Shown here: positions 1-8,801 of the stretch, piece after piece
Numbering within the stretch: the stretch's first letter is position 1
Layout: each line of letters opens with the position of its first letter
Origin: JANXYW01 sp031400455
Lineage (GTDB): Bacteria > Chloroflexota > Dehalococcoidia > DSTF01 > JACRBR01
Length of the DNA: 58,837 bases
Direction of reading: 5' to 3'
Assembly: GCA_031400455.1 (NCBI GenBank)
Contig: JANNPX010000042.1
Coordinates: forward strand, 1-58,837
Program-made: the position numbers and the translations under genes
The notes under the pieces: model-generated
Seen by the model: only the letters and a program-made list of their open reading frames with translations
Databases searched by the model: none
Told to the model about the DNA's origin: nothing

Positions 1-630
1 GTCGAACGTCCCGAGCCCCGCCTCGTTGAAGACGGCGAAGATGCCCATGAAGATCAGGATCGAAGCCGAGACCAGCATGATCGTCAGCTTCATCGCGCTG
101 TATTCCTTGGTGCGCGAGAACGTCTCGAAGACGCTGCTGGAACCCCACACCGCGATCAGCAGGTACATCGGCAGCACCGCCACCTCGTACCAGAAGAAGA
201 AGAAGAACAGGTCCAGCGACTCGAAGGTGCCGTAGACGCCGGACACCAGCACCCAGAACAGGATGAAGAAGTCCTTGTTGTGGTGCTCGATCTTCCACGA
301 GATCAGGGTCCCGCCAAACGCCACGATGCCCGTCAGCAGCACCATCGGCGCCGCGATGCCATCAAGGCCGAGCGCGAGCGAGATGCCGTGCGGGCCGAGG
401 AACGCGACGTTCTCCAGCCAGTCGTACCGGATGAAGAACTGGTATCCGCCACCAGTGTGGTCGACTTCGTAAGCGAAGAAGATGTATGTGCTCAGCACGA
501 ACAGCGTCGCGCCCGTCGCCACGCTGATCCAGCGCACGATGTCCTTGCGGTGGTCGGGCACGCCGACCAGCACCGCCGCGGTGACCAGCGGCAGGAAGAG
601 CGTAGCGATCAGCCAGTAACCAGATTGCAT
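1..630 (-). CDS. nuoM: NADH-quinone oxidoreductase subunit M, N-terminal part
   Basis: First 210 residues of the ND4-like, antiporter-type membrane subunit of respiratory complex I; the rest lies beyond the left edge. The protein opens MQSGYWL and is a run of hydrophobic helices. The stretch WYEVAVLPMY holds the conserved TM5 glutamate that takes part in proton pumping in this family. It starts one base after the nuoL stop, as last visible gene of the nuo operon. nuoN would be expected next, outside the window. Start and identity are clear; only the truncation limits it. Confidence 0.93.
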   Translation of the reverse strand, partial: MQSGYWLIATLFLPLVTAAVLVGVPDHRKDIVRWISVATGATLFVLSTYIFFAYEVDHTGGGYQFFIRYDWLENVAFLGPHGISLALGLDGIAAPMVLLTGIVAFGGTLISWKIEHHNKDFFILFWVLVSGVYGTFESLDLFFFFFWYEVAVLPMYLLIAVWGSSSVFETFSRTKEYSAMKLTIMLVSASILIFMGIFAVFNEAGLGTFD

Positions 631-631
631 C

Positions 632-2533
632 CTACGTCCTGTATCCGAACGCTACGATCGTGATGACGACGACGCCGATGACGACGCCCAGCGCGTAGTT
701 CGGGAGCTTGCCGGTCTGGTGGTACTTCGCGAGCTTCGCGGCGAAGTCCGTCACCTCGCCGGTGCCGTTGACGCCGGAGTCGTTAACCACCGCGCGGTCG
801 AACCACGCGACCATCTGACCGGCGGCGAGCACGATCTTGTCGATGATCAGCTGATACAGCTCGTCGATGTAGAACCGGTTGAGGAACATCCGGTAGAAGA
901 ACGGCGAGAACGCACCGGCGCGCTTCGATGGCTCTGCTGCGCCTCCCCAGATCCAGTAGCCGGCCAGGATGCTCGCCGTGACACTGACCACCGAGAAAAT
1001 CGACAGCCACCACACGACGTGGAACTCTTCCGGACCCTCTGCCAGGTTGTAGACGAACCCGAGCCAGCCGCTGTGGAAGCCCAGCGCTTCGCCGACGCCC
1101 TCGAAGATGACGAAGCCGCCGATCACCGTCAGCACCGACAGGATCGCGATCGGCCCCGTCATGAGTGGCGGCGATTCGTGCGCGTGCTCGAATACGTGGT
1201 GGTCTTTCGGCTCGCCGAAGAACGTCAGCAACACCACGCGCGTCATGTAGAGCGCGGTGATCGGCAGCGACATCAGCACCAGCACGAGCGCGGCCTGGTT
1301 GATCGGCCCGTGGTACAGGCCAGCGAGGATCTCGTCCTTCGCCCAGAATCCGGATAGCGGGATCACACCGGCCATGGCGGCCGCACCGATCACGAACACG
1401 GGCGCCGTGATCGGCATCTTTCCCCAGAGCCCTCCCAACTTGTCGACTTCCTGCTGCTCCGTCGCGTGGATGACGGAACCGCTCGCGAGGAAAAGCGACG
1501 CCTTGAAGAACGAGTGCACGAAGAGATACAGCATCGCCGCGCCCACGGCGCCCGAGCCAAGCGCCACCATCATCAGCCCGAGGCTGTTGAGCGTTGAGTA
1601 GGCGACAACGCGCTTGATATCGCGCTGCGCCAAACCGATGAACGCGGCGCCGAGCGTCGTGATCAGGCCGATGATCGTGATCAGCTCCATCATGCCGTCG
1701 ACCTGCTCGAACAGGGGCAGCATGCGCGCCACGAGGTAGACGCCGGCCACGACCATCGTCGCGGCGTGGATCAGCGCCGACACGGGCGTGGGGCCTTCCA
1801 TTGCGTCCGGAAGCCATACGTGCAGCGGGAACTGCGCGGACTTGCCGCAGGCGCCCGCGAACATGCAGATCGCTGCGCCGGCCAGCCACTTGCTGTTGAT
1901 GTCGCCCGCTTCCGCCATCTCCAGAATGTGCTGGATGTTGAACGTGCCTGTCTGCGTGAACAGGATGATGATGCCAATCAGCAGCCCGACGTCGCCGATG
2001 CGCGTCGTGATGAATGCCTTCTTCGCCGCTTCGCCCGCCGACTGCTTGTCGTTGTAGTAGCCGATGAGCAGCATCGAGCAGAGCCCCACCAGCTCCCAGG
2101 CGAAGTAGAGCAGCAGCAGGTTGTCCGCCAGCACGAGCGTCAGCATCGATGCAACGAACAGCGACACGATCGCGAAGAACCAGCCGTAACGCCGGTCACC
2201 GTGCATGTAGCTGGTCGAGTAGATCATCATCAGCGTGGCGACCAGCGTCACACAGAAGAGCATCACCAGCGTGATCTGGTCGACGAACGTGCCCATCCGG
2301 ATCTCGATCGCGCCGGGAATGTTCGACCACTCCCAGCTGCGCTCGACGCCGTGGAAGTTGCCGTCGCCGATCGCGTTCTGCACGTCGCGACCGATGACTA
2401 GCACCAGCAGGAACGCGACGCCCATCAGCCCGATCGCGAGCCAGTCGCCCTTGCGCGGCAACCATGGACTGAACAGAAGGAGGATGACGAAGCCTGCTAT
2501 CGGCAATGCCGGCAGCACCCACGCGTCATCCAT
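632..2533 (-). CDS. nuoL: NADH-quinone oxidoreductase subunit L
   Basis: ND5-like antiporter subunit of complex I, 633 residues, about the normal length, with more than a dozen hydrophobic helices. Visible family marks are FAWELVGLCSMLL (TM5 glutamate) and HVWLPDAMEGPTPVSALIHAAT (quoted in part: PDAMEGPTPVSALIHA), the central proton-channel region with its lysine-bearing helix just before. The C-terminal amphipathic lateral helix region is present. It follows nuoK after a 58-base gap, the longest gap inside this operon, and precedes nuoM by one base. It pumps protons across the cytoplasmic membrane. Confidence 0.96.
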   Translation of the reverse strand: MDDAWVLPALPIAGFVILLLFSPWLPRKGDWLAIGLMGVAFLLVLVIGRDVQNAIGDGNFHGVERSWEWSNIPGAIEIRMGTFVDQITLVMLFCVTLVATLMMIYSTSYMHGDRRYGWFFAIVSLFVASMLTLVLADNLLLLYFAWELVGLCSMLLIGYYNDKQSAGEAAKKAFITTRIGDVGLLIGIIILFTQTGTFNIQHILEMAEAGDINSKWLAGAAICMFAGACGKSAQFPLHVWLPDAMEGPTPVSALIHAATMVVAGVYLVARMLPLFEQVDGMMELITIIGLITTLGAAFIGLAQRDIKRVVAYSTLNSLGLMMVALGSGAVGAAMLYLFVHSFFKASLFLASGSVIHATEQQEVDKLGGLWGKMPITAPVFVIGAAAMAGVIPLSGFWAKDEILAGLYHGPINQAALVLVLMSLPITALYMTRVVLLTFFGEPKDHHVFEHAHESPPLMTGPIAILSVLTVIGGFVIFEGVGEALGFHSGWLGFVYNLAEGPEEFHVVWWLSIFSVVSVTASILAGYWIWGGAAEPSKRAGAFSPFFYRMFLNRFYIDELYQLIIDKIVLAAGQMVAWFDRAVVNDSGVNGTGEVTDFAAKLAKYHQTGKLPNYALGVVIGVVVITIVAFGYRT

Positions 2534-2591
2534 GCCAAATCCGCTGATCGCTACTCCCCCTCGTGTCCGCGCCCGATGCGCGGAGCGGCGC

Positions 2592-2918
2592 TCACCACTT
2601 GAGCGTGTCTATCTCGTCGACGTTCGCGGTCCCGCGGTTCTTGAAGACTCGCAGCACGATCGCCAGAGCCAGTCCTACTTCGGCCGCGGCAATCGTGATG
2701 ACGAAGATGGCGAAGATGATGCCGACGAACAGCGACGGCGCCGTATATACGGCAAACGCCACCATGTTGATGCTCACGGCGTTGAGCATCAACTCGACCG
2801 ACATCAGGATCATCACGGCGTTGCGCCGCGCGAGCACGCCGTACACGCCGATCGAGAAGACGATCGAGCTGAGCACGATGAAGTTCTCGAGCGGGATGCT
2901 CTGGCTGACCGTCTCCAA
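2592..2918 (-). CDS. nuoK: NADH-quinone oxidoreductase subunit K
   Basis: ND4L-like membrane subunit of complex I, 108 residues with three hydrophobic helices. The segment RRNAVMILMSVELMLNAVSIN contains the paired conserved glutamate region of TM2/TM3 (GVY...VELMLN). I place the start at a TTG two bases after the nuoJ stop. It is preceded by a purine-rich GGGGGAG Shine-Dalgarno and gives the family's normal N-terminus (METVSQ). The longer reading frame up to 3029 would run far into nuoJ and adds a low-quality Arg/Trp-rich leader. Confidence 0.92.
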   Translation of the reverse strand: METVSQSIPLENFIVLSSIVFSIGVYGVLARRNAVMILMSVELMLNAVSINMVAFAVYTAPSLFVGIIFAIFVITIAAAEVGLALAIVLRVFKNRGTANVDEIDTLKW

Positions 2919-2919
2919 C

Positions 2920-3414
2920 CTAGCGCTCCCCCTCTTCCTGCATCGCGATGACGACGGCGCCGACCAGCGCCACCAGCAGCACGCCCGAAGCGATCTCGAA
3001 CGGCACCGCCCAGCGACTGAACAGCGCATCGCCGATATCGCCGAACGGCACGACCGTAAGCTGGTTCACGTCTCGCGGCCAGGTCGTCTGACTGATCATG
3101 GCGAAGAACGCGCCGAGGAGCGCGATCGCGGCGACGGCGGCCAGAGGCTTCTGGTCGCCGTCAAGTTTCGCCTTCAGGTCGTCAGTCCGCGTCAACATCA
3201 GCGCGAACAGCACAAGCACCGTCACCGCGCCTCCGTAGATCAGGATCTGTACCAGCGCGAGAAACTCTACCGACAGCAGGATGTAGATGCCGGCGACACC
3301 CAGCAGCGACATGATCAGCATCAGCGCTGCGTAGACAATGTTGCGCACCAGCACAACGCCCAGCGCGCCGACAACGACGATGCCCGCCATGATGTAGAAG
3401 AATACTTCTGTCAT
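2920..3414 (-). CDS. nuoJ: NADH-quinone oxidoreductase subunit J
   Basis: ND6-like membrane subunit, 164 residues, five hydrophobic helices. The conserved TM3 motif reads EFLALVQILIYGGAVTVL, the pi-bulge region typical of NuoJ. The start codon ATG overlaps the nuoI stop as ATGA, which implies translational coupling. The longer open frame upstream is the shadow of nuoI. It sits in the canonical I-J-K-L-M order. Confidence 0.95.
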   Translation of the reverse strand: MTEVFFYIMAGIVVVGALGVVLVRNIVYAALMLIMSLLGVAGIYILLSVEFLALVQILIYGGAVTVLVLFALMLTRTDDLKAKLDGDQKPLAAVAAIALLGAFFAMISQTTWPRDVNQLTVVPFGDIGDALFSRWAVPFEIASGVLLVALVGAVVIAMQEEGER

Positions 3415-3878
3415 GCTCGGAGACCGGGCTCCACTTTCCCCGCCTTGGACTGCGAGAGGAGTTGATCGAGATCCATCACGAGCTGCGAGCGGTCGTACTT
3501 CGACAGTTCGTGCCCGGCCCAGGTGTTGTTCATGCCGATCGCCTCGAAGTTGCACACTTCGACGCAGATGTTGCACCGCATGCAGCGCGCATAATCGATC
3601 CAGAACTCGTCGATGATCTTGCGCCGCTTGCTCTCGCCGCTCGCGTGCCTCGGATTGTCCTTCATGACAACCGTCATGCACTCCACAGGGCAGGCGCGCT
3701 CGCAGGCGTGGCACCCCGTGCAGAACGGCTCGTCCTTGTCCTCGTCCCAAATCAGGATCGGGAAGGCGCGGTCGCGGTTCGGGATCTCGCGGTGAACTTC
3801 GGGGTACTGGATAGTGACGGGCTTGCGGGTGAGCATCACCTTCGCCGTCACACCCATGCTTCGCAGAATCCCCAGCAT
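3411..3878 (-). CDS. nuoI: NADH-quinone oxidoreductase subunit I (2x[4Fe-4S])
   Basis: Peripheral-arm ferredoxin-like subunit of 155 residues that passes electrons to NuoB. Two cysteine clusters are visible: CTGCHACERACP around residues 53-64 and CMRCNICVEVC around 98-108. They bind clusters N6a and N6b; the second lacks the usual proline after the last Cys (CNF). The start overlaps the nuoH stop as TAATG. With NuoE/F/G absent from the operon, NuoI and NuoB are the only Fe-S subunits encoded here, so NuoI may take electrons directly from a ferredoxin, as proposed for 11-subunit complexes. Confidence 0.96.
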   Translation of the reverse strand: MLGILRSMGVTAKVMLTRKPVTIQYPEVHREIPNRDRAFPILIWDEDKDEPFCTGCHACERACPVECMTVVMKDNPRHASGESKRRKIIDEFWIDYARCMRCNICVEVCNFEAIGMNNTWAGHELSKYDRSQLVMDLDQLLSQSKAGKVEPGLRA

Positions 3879-5029
3879 TATGTCGCACTCCTGGCCGCAG
3901 CAACGGCGCGCGCACGGACGGGCACCATCTGCAGCGGCTTGCGCGGCTCACCCCGGCGCACGACGGCGAACGCCAGGTACATCAGCGCTCCGGCGGCCAG
4001 CCACGACGACGCTGCCAGGACCACGCCCGGCGCATCGTAGACGATGAACAGCCCGTTGAGGAAGATCTGCAGCAGCGCAAACGGAATCAGCACCTTCCAG
4101 GCGTACGACATGAGCTGGTCGACACGCATGCGGGGGAAGGATGCCCGAATCCACAGGTAGAAGAAGATGAAGAGGCTCATCTTCAGCACCGTCAGCAGCA
4201 ACTGGTAGCCCCAGCCGATGTCCGTCCCGAACGGCCACTCCCAGCCGCCGAGGAATACGAAAGCCCCCAGCAGCGCGAACACGTACATGTTCACGTACGA
4301 CGTGAGCTGGAACATCGACCAGCGGATGCCGCTGTATTCGATGAACACACCGCCGGCGACTTCCGACTCGCCGGTTGGGATATCGAACGGCGGCCGCTCC
4401 ACCTCGGCGATCGACGCCGTCAGGAAGATGATGAAGCCCAGCGGCTGCCAGGCGATCAGCGGGATGCGATCCTGAAACAAGATGATCTGGTACACATCCG
4501 CGCTCGCCGTGATCATCACAACGCCGATCATCGCCAGGATCAGCGGGATCTCGTACGAGATCAGTTGCGCCGCTGCGCGCATACCGCCGAGCAGCGCGTA
4601 CTTGTTGTCCGAGCCCCAGCCCGCGAGCAAGAAGCCGATGAACGACAGCCCGGAGATCGCCAGCAGGAACAGGAGGCTCAGCGGCAACGGGCTGATCAAC
4701 CAGTCGGCCGTGAATGGCACCGCGGCGAACGCCAGGAACGACGGTACGAAGATCGCGAAGACGGCGAGTTCGAACGCGATCGGATCCGCCGTCGCCGGGC
4801 GGAGGTCTTCCTTCACGAGCAGCTTCAGCATGTCGGCGATCGGCTGCAGCAGCCCGAAGGGGCCGGTGCGCGTCGGGCCGAGGCGCAACTGCATGCGCGC
4901 GACGATCTTGCGCTCGTACCAGGTCGCGTAGGCGACGCCGACCGTCATCACCAGCGTGATCGCGATCAATCCGATGATGGACGCGAGCGCGCCGTGCATG
5001 TCGATGGCGGGTGCCGAAAGCAGCATCAT
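3878..5029 (-). CDS. nuoH: NADH-quinone oxidoreductase subunit H
   Basis: ND1-like membrane subunit that forms the quinone-entry chamber with NuoB/NuoD, 383 residues. Family signatures are MQLRLGPTRTGPFGLLQPIAD near residue 50 (RLGPTRTGPFG) and ERPPFDIPTGESEVAGG near residue 210, whose glutamates line the E-channel. A short non-conserved tail ends RSAT. It starts three bases after nuoD and overlaps nuoI by one base. In operons with a full NADH module, nuoE-F-G would lie between nuoD and nuoH; here nothing intervenes. Confidence 0.96.
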   Translation of the reverse strand: MMLLSAPAIDMHGALASIIGLIAITLVMTVGVAYATWYERKIVARMQLRLGPTRTGPFGLLQPIADMLKLLVKEDLRPATADPIAFELAVFAIFVPSFLAFAAVPFTADWLISPLPLSLLFLLAISGLSFIGFLLAGWGSDNKYALLGGMRAAAQLISYEIPLILAMIGVVMITASADVYQIILFQDRIPLIAWQPLGFIIFLTASIAEVERPPFDIPTGESEVAGGVFIEYSGIRWSMFQLTSYVNMYVFALLGAFVFLGGWEWPFGTDIGWGYQLLLTVLKMSLFIFFYLWIRASFPRMRVDQLMSYAWKVLIPFALLQIFLNGLFIVYDAPGVVLAASSWLAAGALMYLAFAVVRRGEPRKPLQMVPVRARAVAAARSAT

Positions 5030-5032
5030 CGT

Positions 5033-6160
5033 CTACCTGTCCACATCGCAGAGCACGATGTCCATCGAGCCCAAGATCATCACCGCATCCGCCAGGTACT
5101 GGCCGACCGTCATATCGCGTAGCGCGGAGAGGTTGCAGAACGAAGGCGAGCGCATCTTCAGCCGGTACGGCTTGTCGCCGCCCTTCGAGACGAGGTACAC
5201 ACCCCACTCGCCACGCGGCGATTCGACCTTCGAGTACACCTCGCCCGGAGGCGTGCGCAGGCGCCGCGGCATCTTCTCCGGAACGATCGGGCCGTCCGGC
5301 GGCAGCTGTTCCAGCGCCTGCTCGATGATGCTGATCGACTGGCGCATCTCTTCGATGCGGATCAGATAGCGATCGTACACGTCGCCGTAGTTGCCGACCG
5401 GGATCTCGAAGTTGAAGCGATCGTATACCGAGTACGGCTCGTCCTTGCGGAGATCCCACGGAACCCCGGACGCACGCAGCATCGGACCGCTGAGACCGTA
5501 CGCGATCGCCTGGTCGGCGCTGAAGTTGCCAATGTTCTGGCAGCGCGCCATGAAGATCTCGTTCTTCGTCAGCAGGTCGTCGATGTCCTTCAGCCCCTGC
5601 GCCGAGTGCACGAGCACTTCGTGGACGCGCTGGACGAAGTTGTCCGGCACTTCCCACGCGAGGCCGCCCACGCGGAAGTAGGCGTACATCAGCCGGTCAC
5701 CCGTGACTTCCTCGAAGACCTCCTGGAGGAACTCGCGTTGCGGGAAAGCGTACGTGAAGCTCGTGCCGAACACACCGGCGTCGATGCCGAACGCCCCCGC
5801 GAACATGAAGTGGCTGCTGAGCCGGTTCATCTCGGTGAGGATGACGCGGATGTACTCCGCGCGGTCGGGCACCTGCAGATCCATCAGTCGCTCGACCGCC
5901 AGGCAGTACCCCAGTTCCGCGCTGAACTGCGCCAGGTACTCGGTGCGGTCGCAATAGCCGATGCCCTGGCGGAAGTCCATCGCCTCCATCAGCTTCTCGC
6001 CGCCGCGGTGCATGTAGCCGATGTGCGGAACGACATCGACGATCTTCTCGCCGTTGATCATGAGCACCATGCGAAATACGCCGTGCGTGCTTGGGTGCTG
6101 CGGACCCATGTTGATCGGCATATCGACGACTTCGAGCGCCGGGTCGCGTTCGAGCACCAT
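5033..6160 (-). CDS. nuoD: NADH-quinone oxidoreductase subunit D (49 kDa)
   Basis: Peripheral-arm subunit that builds the quinone site, 375 residues, slightly shorter than the usual near-400. Motifs: GPQHPSTHGVFR near residue 20 (quinone-site His), HIGYMHRGGEKLME, and the C-terminal ending LGSMDIVLCDVDR. The start ATG (MVLERDPALE) is chosen because upstream in-frame sequence is nuoC shadow. Two bases separate it from nuoC. Homologous to the NiFe-hydrogenase large subunit, but it lacks the metal-binding Cys pairs. Confidence 0.96.
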   Translation of the reverse strand: MVLERDPALEVVDMPINMGPQHPSTHGVFRMVLMINGEKIVDVVPHIGYMHRGGEKLMEAMDFRQGIGYCDRTEYLAQFSAELGYCLAVERLMDLQVPDRAEYIRVILTEMNRLSSHFMFAGAFGIDAGVFGTSFTYAFPQREFLQEVFEEVTGDRLMYAYFRVGGLAWEVPDNFVQRVHEVLVHSAQGLKDIDDLLTKNEIFMARCQNIGNFSADQAIAYGLSGPMLRASGVPWDLRKDEPYSVYDRFNFEIPVGNYGDVYDRYLIRIEEMRQSISIIEQALEQLPPDGPIVPEKMPRRLRTPPGEVYSKVESPRGEWGVYLVSKGGDKPYRLKMRSPSFCNLSALRDMTVGQYLADAVMILGSMDIVLCDVDR

Positions 6161-6162
6161 GA

Positions 6163-6903
6163 CTACTCGTCCCCTTCGCCGGCGCCGTCGCGCAGGTTGT
6201 CGCCCTGCCACTCCTCGATCTCCTGCAAGGGATTGTCCTTGCGAAGCGGGAAGTGGTCGGTCATATCCTCGGGAAGCAGCAGCGGCACCAGGTTCCAATG
6301 TCCAGCGAAGTTGATGCCGAACATGTCGCGCGTCTCGCGCTCGTGCCAGTCCGCCGCCGGGTAGATCGTCGCGATGCTCGGCACCATCGGGTCGTCGTAC
6401 GTCACGCGCGTCTTCACCTGCAGGCTGTGGTGCTTCGTGAACGACCAGAGGTGGTACACAACCTCCAGTCCCTCCTCCTGCCAATCGACGCCCGAAAGGC
6501 AGCGCAGATACTTGAGGTCCAGGCGGCTATCGTCACGCGCCGCCGTCATGACCGCGGGCACGTCGTCGCGAGATACCTCGACAGCAACGCATTCGCCCTT
6601 CATCTCCGGCACCATATACGCGGCAGTGAGCGTCACACCCGCAGCCGTGGCAAGAACCTCGTTGATGCTGCCGGGCGGCGGCGCGACGCGCGGCGCCTCT
6701 TTCGGCTCGACCTCTTTGGCAGGTCGGGCGGGACGTTCAGCGGCAGGCTTCGCTACGGGCTTCTCCGCTGCCTCGTCGGCGGCCGGCGCCGCTATTGGCG
6801 CAGCGGCGTCCGGCTTCTCAGCGGGAGTCGGATCGGCAGCAGCGGCTTCCGGCGTGACGCCGGCGTCGCTGCTCGCTTCTGGCTCCTGGCCTTCGGGAAG
6901 CAT
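6163..6903 (-). CDS. nuoC: NADH-quinone oxidoreductase subunit C with Ala/Pro/Glu-rich N-terminal extension
   Basis: 30-kDa subunit of the peripheral arm, 246 residues. The conserved part runs from about residue 78 to the end and includes the signature ERETRDMFGI near residue 196. The first about 75 residues are an Ala/Pro/Glu/Lys-rich, low-complexity segment that looks disordered and is not part of the usual domain. Its start overlaps the nuoB stop (TAATG), so the extended start is supported by operon spacing. The role of the extension is unknown. Confidence 0.93.
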   Translation of the reverse strand: MLPEGQEPEASSDAGVTPEAAAADPTPAEKPDAAAPIAAPAADEAAEKPVAKPAAERPARPAKEVEPKEAPRVAPPPGSINEVLATAAGVTLTAAYMVPEMKGECVAVEVSRDDVPAVMTAARDDSRLDLKYLRCLSGVDWQEEGLEVVYHLWSFTKHHSLQVKTRVTYDDPMVPSIATIYPAADWHERETRDMFGINFAGHWNLVPLLLPEDMTDHFPLRKDNPLQEIEEWQGDNLRDGAGEGDE

Positions 6904-7511
6904 TACTTGTTGCGCTCTTCCATGATCTTGTGCTGAAGGGCGAGCATCCCGTCAATCAGCGCTTCCGGCCTCGGCGGGCAGCCCGGCACGTAGACATCGA
7001 CAGGAATGATCTTGTCGACGCCCTGCAGGACGCGGTCGTAACGCGTGTACGGTCCGCCGTTCGTGGCGCACGCGCCCATGGCGATCACCCACTTCGGATT
7101 CGGCATCTGTTCGTAGAGCAGCTTCACGGCCGGCGCCATCTTCTTCGTCACGGTGCCCGACACGATCATTACGTCGGACTGGCGCGGCGACGGCCACGGC
7201 ACGATGCCGAAGCGGTCGAGGTCGTGCCGTGACATGAACGTTGCGATCATCTCGATCGCGCAGCACGCGAGACCGAACGTCATCGGCCAGAGCGACGACT
7301 TGCGGGACAGCGCGAGTACCGCATCGGCGGGCACCTGCAGCATGCCCGGCAGAATCTGGCGGTAAAGCGCAACGCCGGGCTCGTACGGCACGGGTGTCAG
7401 GCGTTCCAGTTCGCGTTCGATGCCGGTCTGCTCGCGCTGCGGCGCGACGACGGGTGCGCCTTCGATCTGCTTCTCCGGCAATGCCGGAGGGGCGGCTTTC
7501 TGCGCGGTCAC
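6903..7511 (-). CDS. nuoB: NADH-quinone oxidoreductase subunit B
   Basis: PSST-type subunit holding cluster N2, the final electron donor to quinone; 202 residues. Cluster ligands are visible in GLACCAIEM (tandem Cys), GACATNGG and VPGCPPRPEAL. I choose the GTG that overlaps the nuoA stop (GTGA, the GTG analogue of ATGA coupling). This leaves an N-terminal leader of roughly 55 residues before the conserved domain, longer than in many NuoB proteins. An upstream start is possible but would lie inside nuoA. Confidence 0.94.
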   Translation of the reverse strand: MTAQKAAPPALPEKQIEGAPVVAPQREQTGIERELERLTPVPYEPGVALYRQILPGMLQVPADAVLALSRKSSLWPMTFGLACCAIEMIATFMSRHDLDRFGIVPWPSPRQSDVMIVSGTVTKKMAPAVKLLYEQMPNPKWVIAMGACATNGGPYTRYDRVLQGVDKIIPVDVYVPGCPPRPEALIDGMLALQHKIMEERNK

Positions 7512-7882
7512 TTGTTCCACTGCAGCACGCCTTTCTTCCAGGCGTAGCCAAGGCCGGCGCCCAGAATGCCGATGAACAACACCATCTCCCAGAAGGCGGC
7601 CACGCCCGCGTTGGCGAAACTGACGGCCCACGGGAACAGGAATACCGCCTCCACATCGAAGATGAGGAAGAGGATGGCAAACAGGTAGTAGCGAATCGGG
7701 ATCGATGCGCGCGTGCTGCCGATGGGGAGCATGCCGCACTCGTAGGAGATGGACTTACCGCTCTCCTTTGAGAACGGAGCCAGCACCCGGGCCGCGATCA
7801 GGGCCGTAGCTACGAGACCGAACCCGATGATCGCCGCGATGAAGACGGCAAGGTAACTGTCGAGCAGAGCCTGGAACGGCAA
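7508..7882 (-). CDS. nuoA: NADH-quinone oxidoreductase subunit A
   Basis: ND3-like membrane subunit, 124 residues, three helices. The TM1-2 loop carries SYECGMLPIG, the conserved Cys loop near the quinone site, followed by RYYLFAILFLIFDVEAVFLFPWA, whose Asp/Glu pair (FDVEAVF) is diagnostic. First gene of the operon, with a leader of roughly 77 bases from the predicted transcription start. The last codon overlaps the nuoB GTG. Confidence 0.96.
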   Translation of the reverse strand: MPFQALLDSYLAVFIAAIIGFGLVATALIAARVLAPFSKESGKSISYECGMLPIGSTRASIPIRYYLFAILFLIFDVEAVFLFPWAVSFANAGVAAFWEMVLFIGILGAGLGYAWKKGVLQWNK

Positions 7883-7966
7883 GCGATCCTCTCCCGCCCG
7901 GACGGCAACTTCGGCGCGCGCAACGCTTCTGCGTCACGCGATTCACCTCTGCCCAGGTTCAGGCGG

Positions 7967-7995
7967 ATCCTAACAATGAGGTACTTGTAAGTCAA
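7967..7995 (-). promoter_or_regulatory. Sigma-70-type promoter of the nuo operon
   Basis: Read on the minus strand: TTGACT, 17-base spacer, TAGGAT. This is near consensus with ideal spacing, placed about 85 bases before the nuoA start. It lies in the 294-base divergent region (7883-8176) shared with the cobalamin adenosyltransferase gene. I looked for a cobalamin riboswitch in that region and found no convincing conserved box. The rest of the spacer shows no clear plus-strand promoter. Confidence 0.75.
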
Positions 7996-8176
7996 TTCAC
8001 AAATGGCCGTTTTGGAAGCGCCCCCGTGCCTTCGCGGCAGCCGCCGGAGCCACGTATCATCGAAGGCGTGGATGCGCCGACGCGTCCCGTAGTCCTGTAG
8101 GAGCACGCGGTGGCATGCCCGGTTCGGTTGGCGCCCTGTCCCAACCGCGACCACGTAACCCCGCACGGAGCAACAG

Positions 8177-8752
8177 ATGACCGACGAGCAAGAGTCCGAG
8201 GACGCGGCCGAGAGCGGCGAGCGCAAGCCGCCGAAGAAGGCGCTCGTTATCGTCAACACCGGCAACGGCAAAGGCAAGACGACCGCTGCGCTCGGCGTGC
8301 TCTTCCGCGCCTGGGGGCGCGGCTTCCATGTCTGCATGCTGCAGTTCATCAAGAACACCGAATCTAACTACGGCGAGACGCGGGCCGCGAAGAAGATCGG
8401 CCTGGAGGTCATCTCGCTGGGCGGAGGCTTTACCTGGCTCTCGAAAGACATCGAGAAGGACAAGGGACTGGCGCGCGAGCTGTGGGAGCAGTGCAAAGCG
8501 AAGATCGGATCCGGCGACTACGACATCGTGGTGCTCGACGAATTCACCTACCCGCTCGCCTACGGCTGGCTGCCGACGAGCGAAGTCATCGAGTTCCTCA
8601 AGACGCGCCCGCCGCGCACGCACGTCATCATCACCGGCCGCGACGCTCCTCAAGAGCTGATCGACTACGCCGACCTCGTGACGGAAATGCGCGAGATCAA
8701 GCACCCGTTCGCGCAGCAGGGCCTGAAAGCACAGCCCGGGATCGAATTCTGA
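8177..8752 (+). CDS. cobO: Cob(I)yrinic acid a,c-diamide adenosyltransferase, CobO/BtuR type
   Basis: Transfers adenosyl from ATP to reduced corrinoid, making the coenzyme B12 form. 191 residues, normal for the CobA/CobO/BtuR family. The P-loop GNGKGKTT is at residues 29-36, followed by LQFIKN, VVLDEFTYPL (Walker-B-like acidic residues) and VIITGRDAP, all typical. The first about 20 residues are charged and variable. It has a GGAG ribosome site ahead of the ATG. No other cobalamin genes adjoin it, so it may serve salvage as well as synthesis. Confidence 0.93.
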   Translation: MTDEQESEDAAESGERKPPKKALVIVNTGNGKGKTTAALGVLFRAWGRGFHVCMLQFIKNTESNYGETRAAKKIGLEVISLGGGFTWLSKDIEKDKGLARELWEQCKAKIGSGDYDIVVLDEFTYPLAYGWLPTSEVIEFLKTRPPRTHVIITGRDAPQELIDYADLVTEMREIKHPFAQQGLKAQPGIEF

Positions 8753-8801
8753 TGCGACACGGCTCGACGCCCTGGGCAGACGCAGCCTGCCGAACGAACC
8801 C

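Noticed and set aside
3948..5657. 569-residue minus-strand open frame across nuoH and nuoD
   Set aside because: It is in a different frame from the two well-supported subunits and shows no family motif.
7883..8176. Cobalamin riboswitch upstream of cobO
   Set aside because: No conserved B12-box or plausible multi-stem structure was found by eye. A covariance-model search would be decisive.
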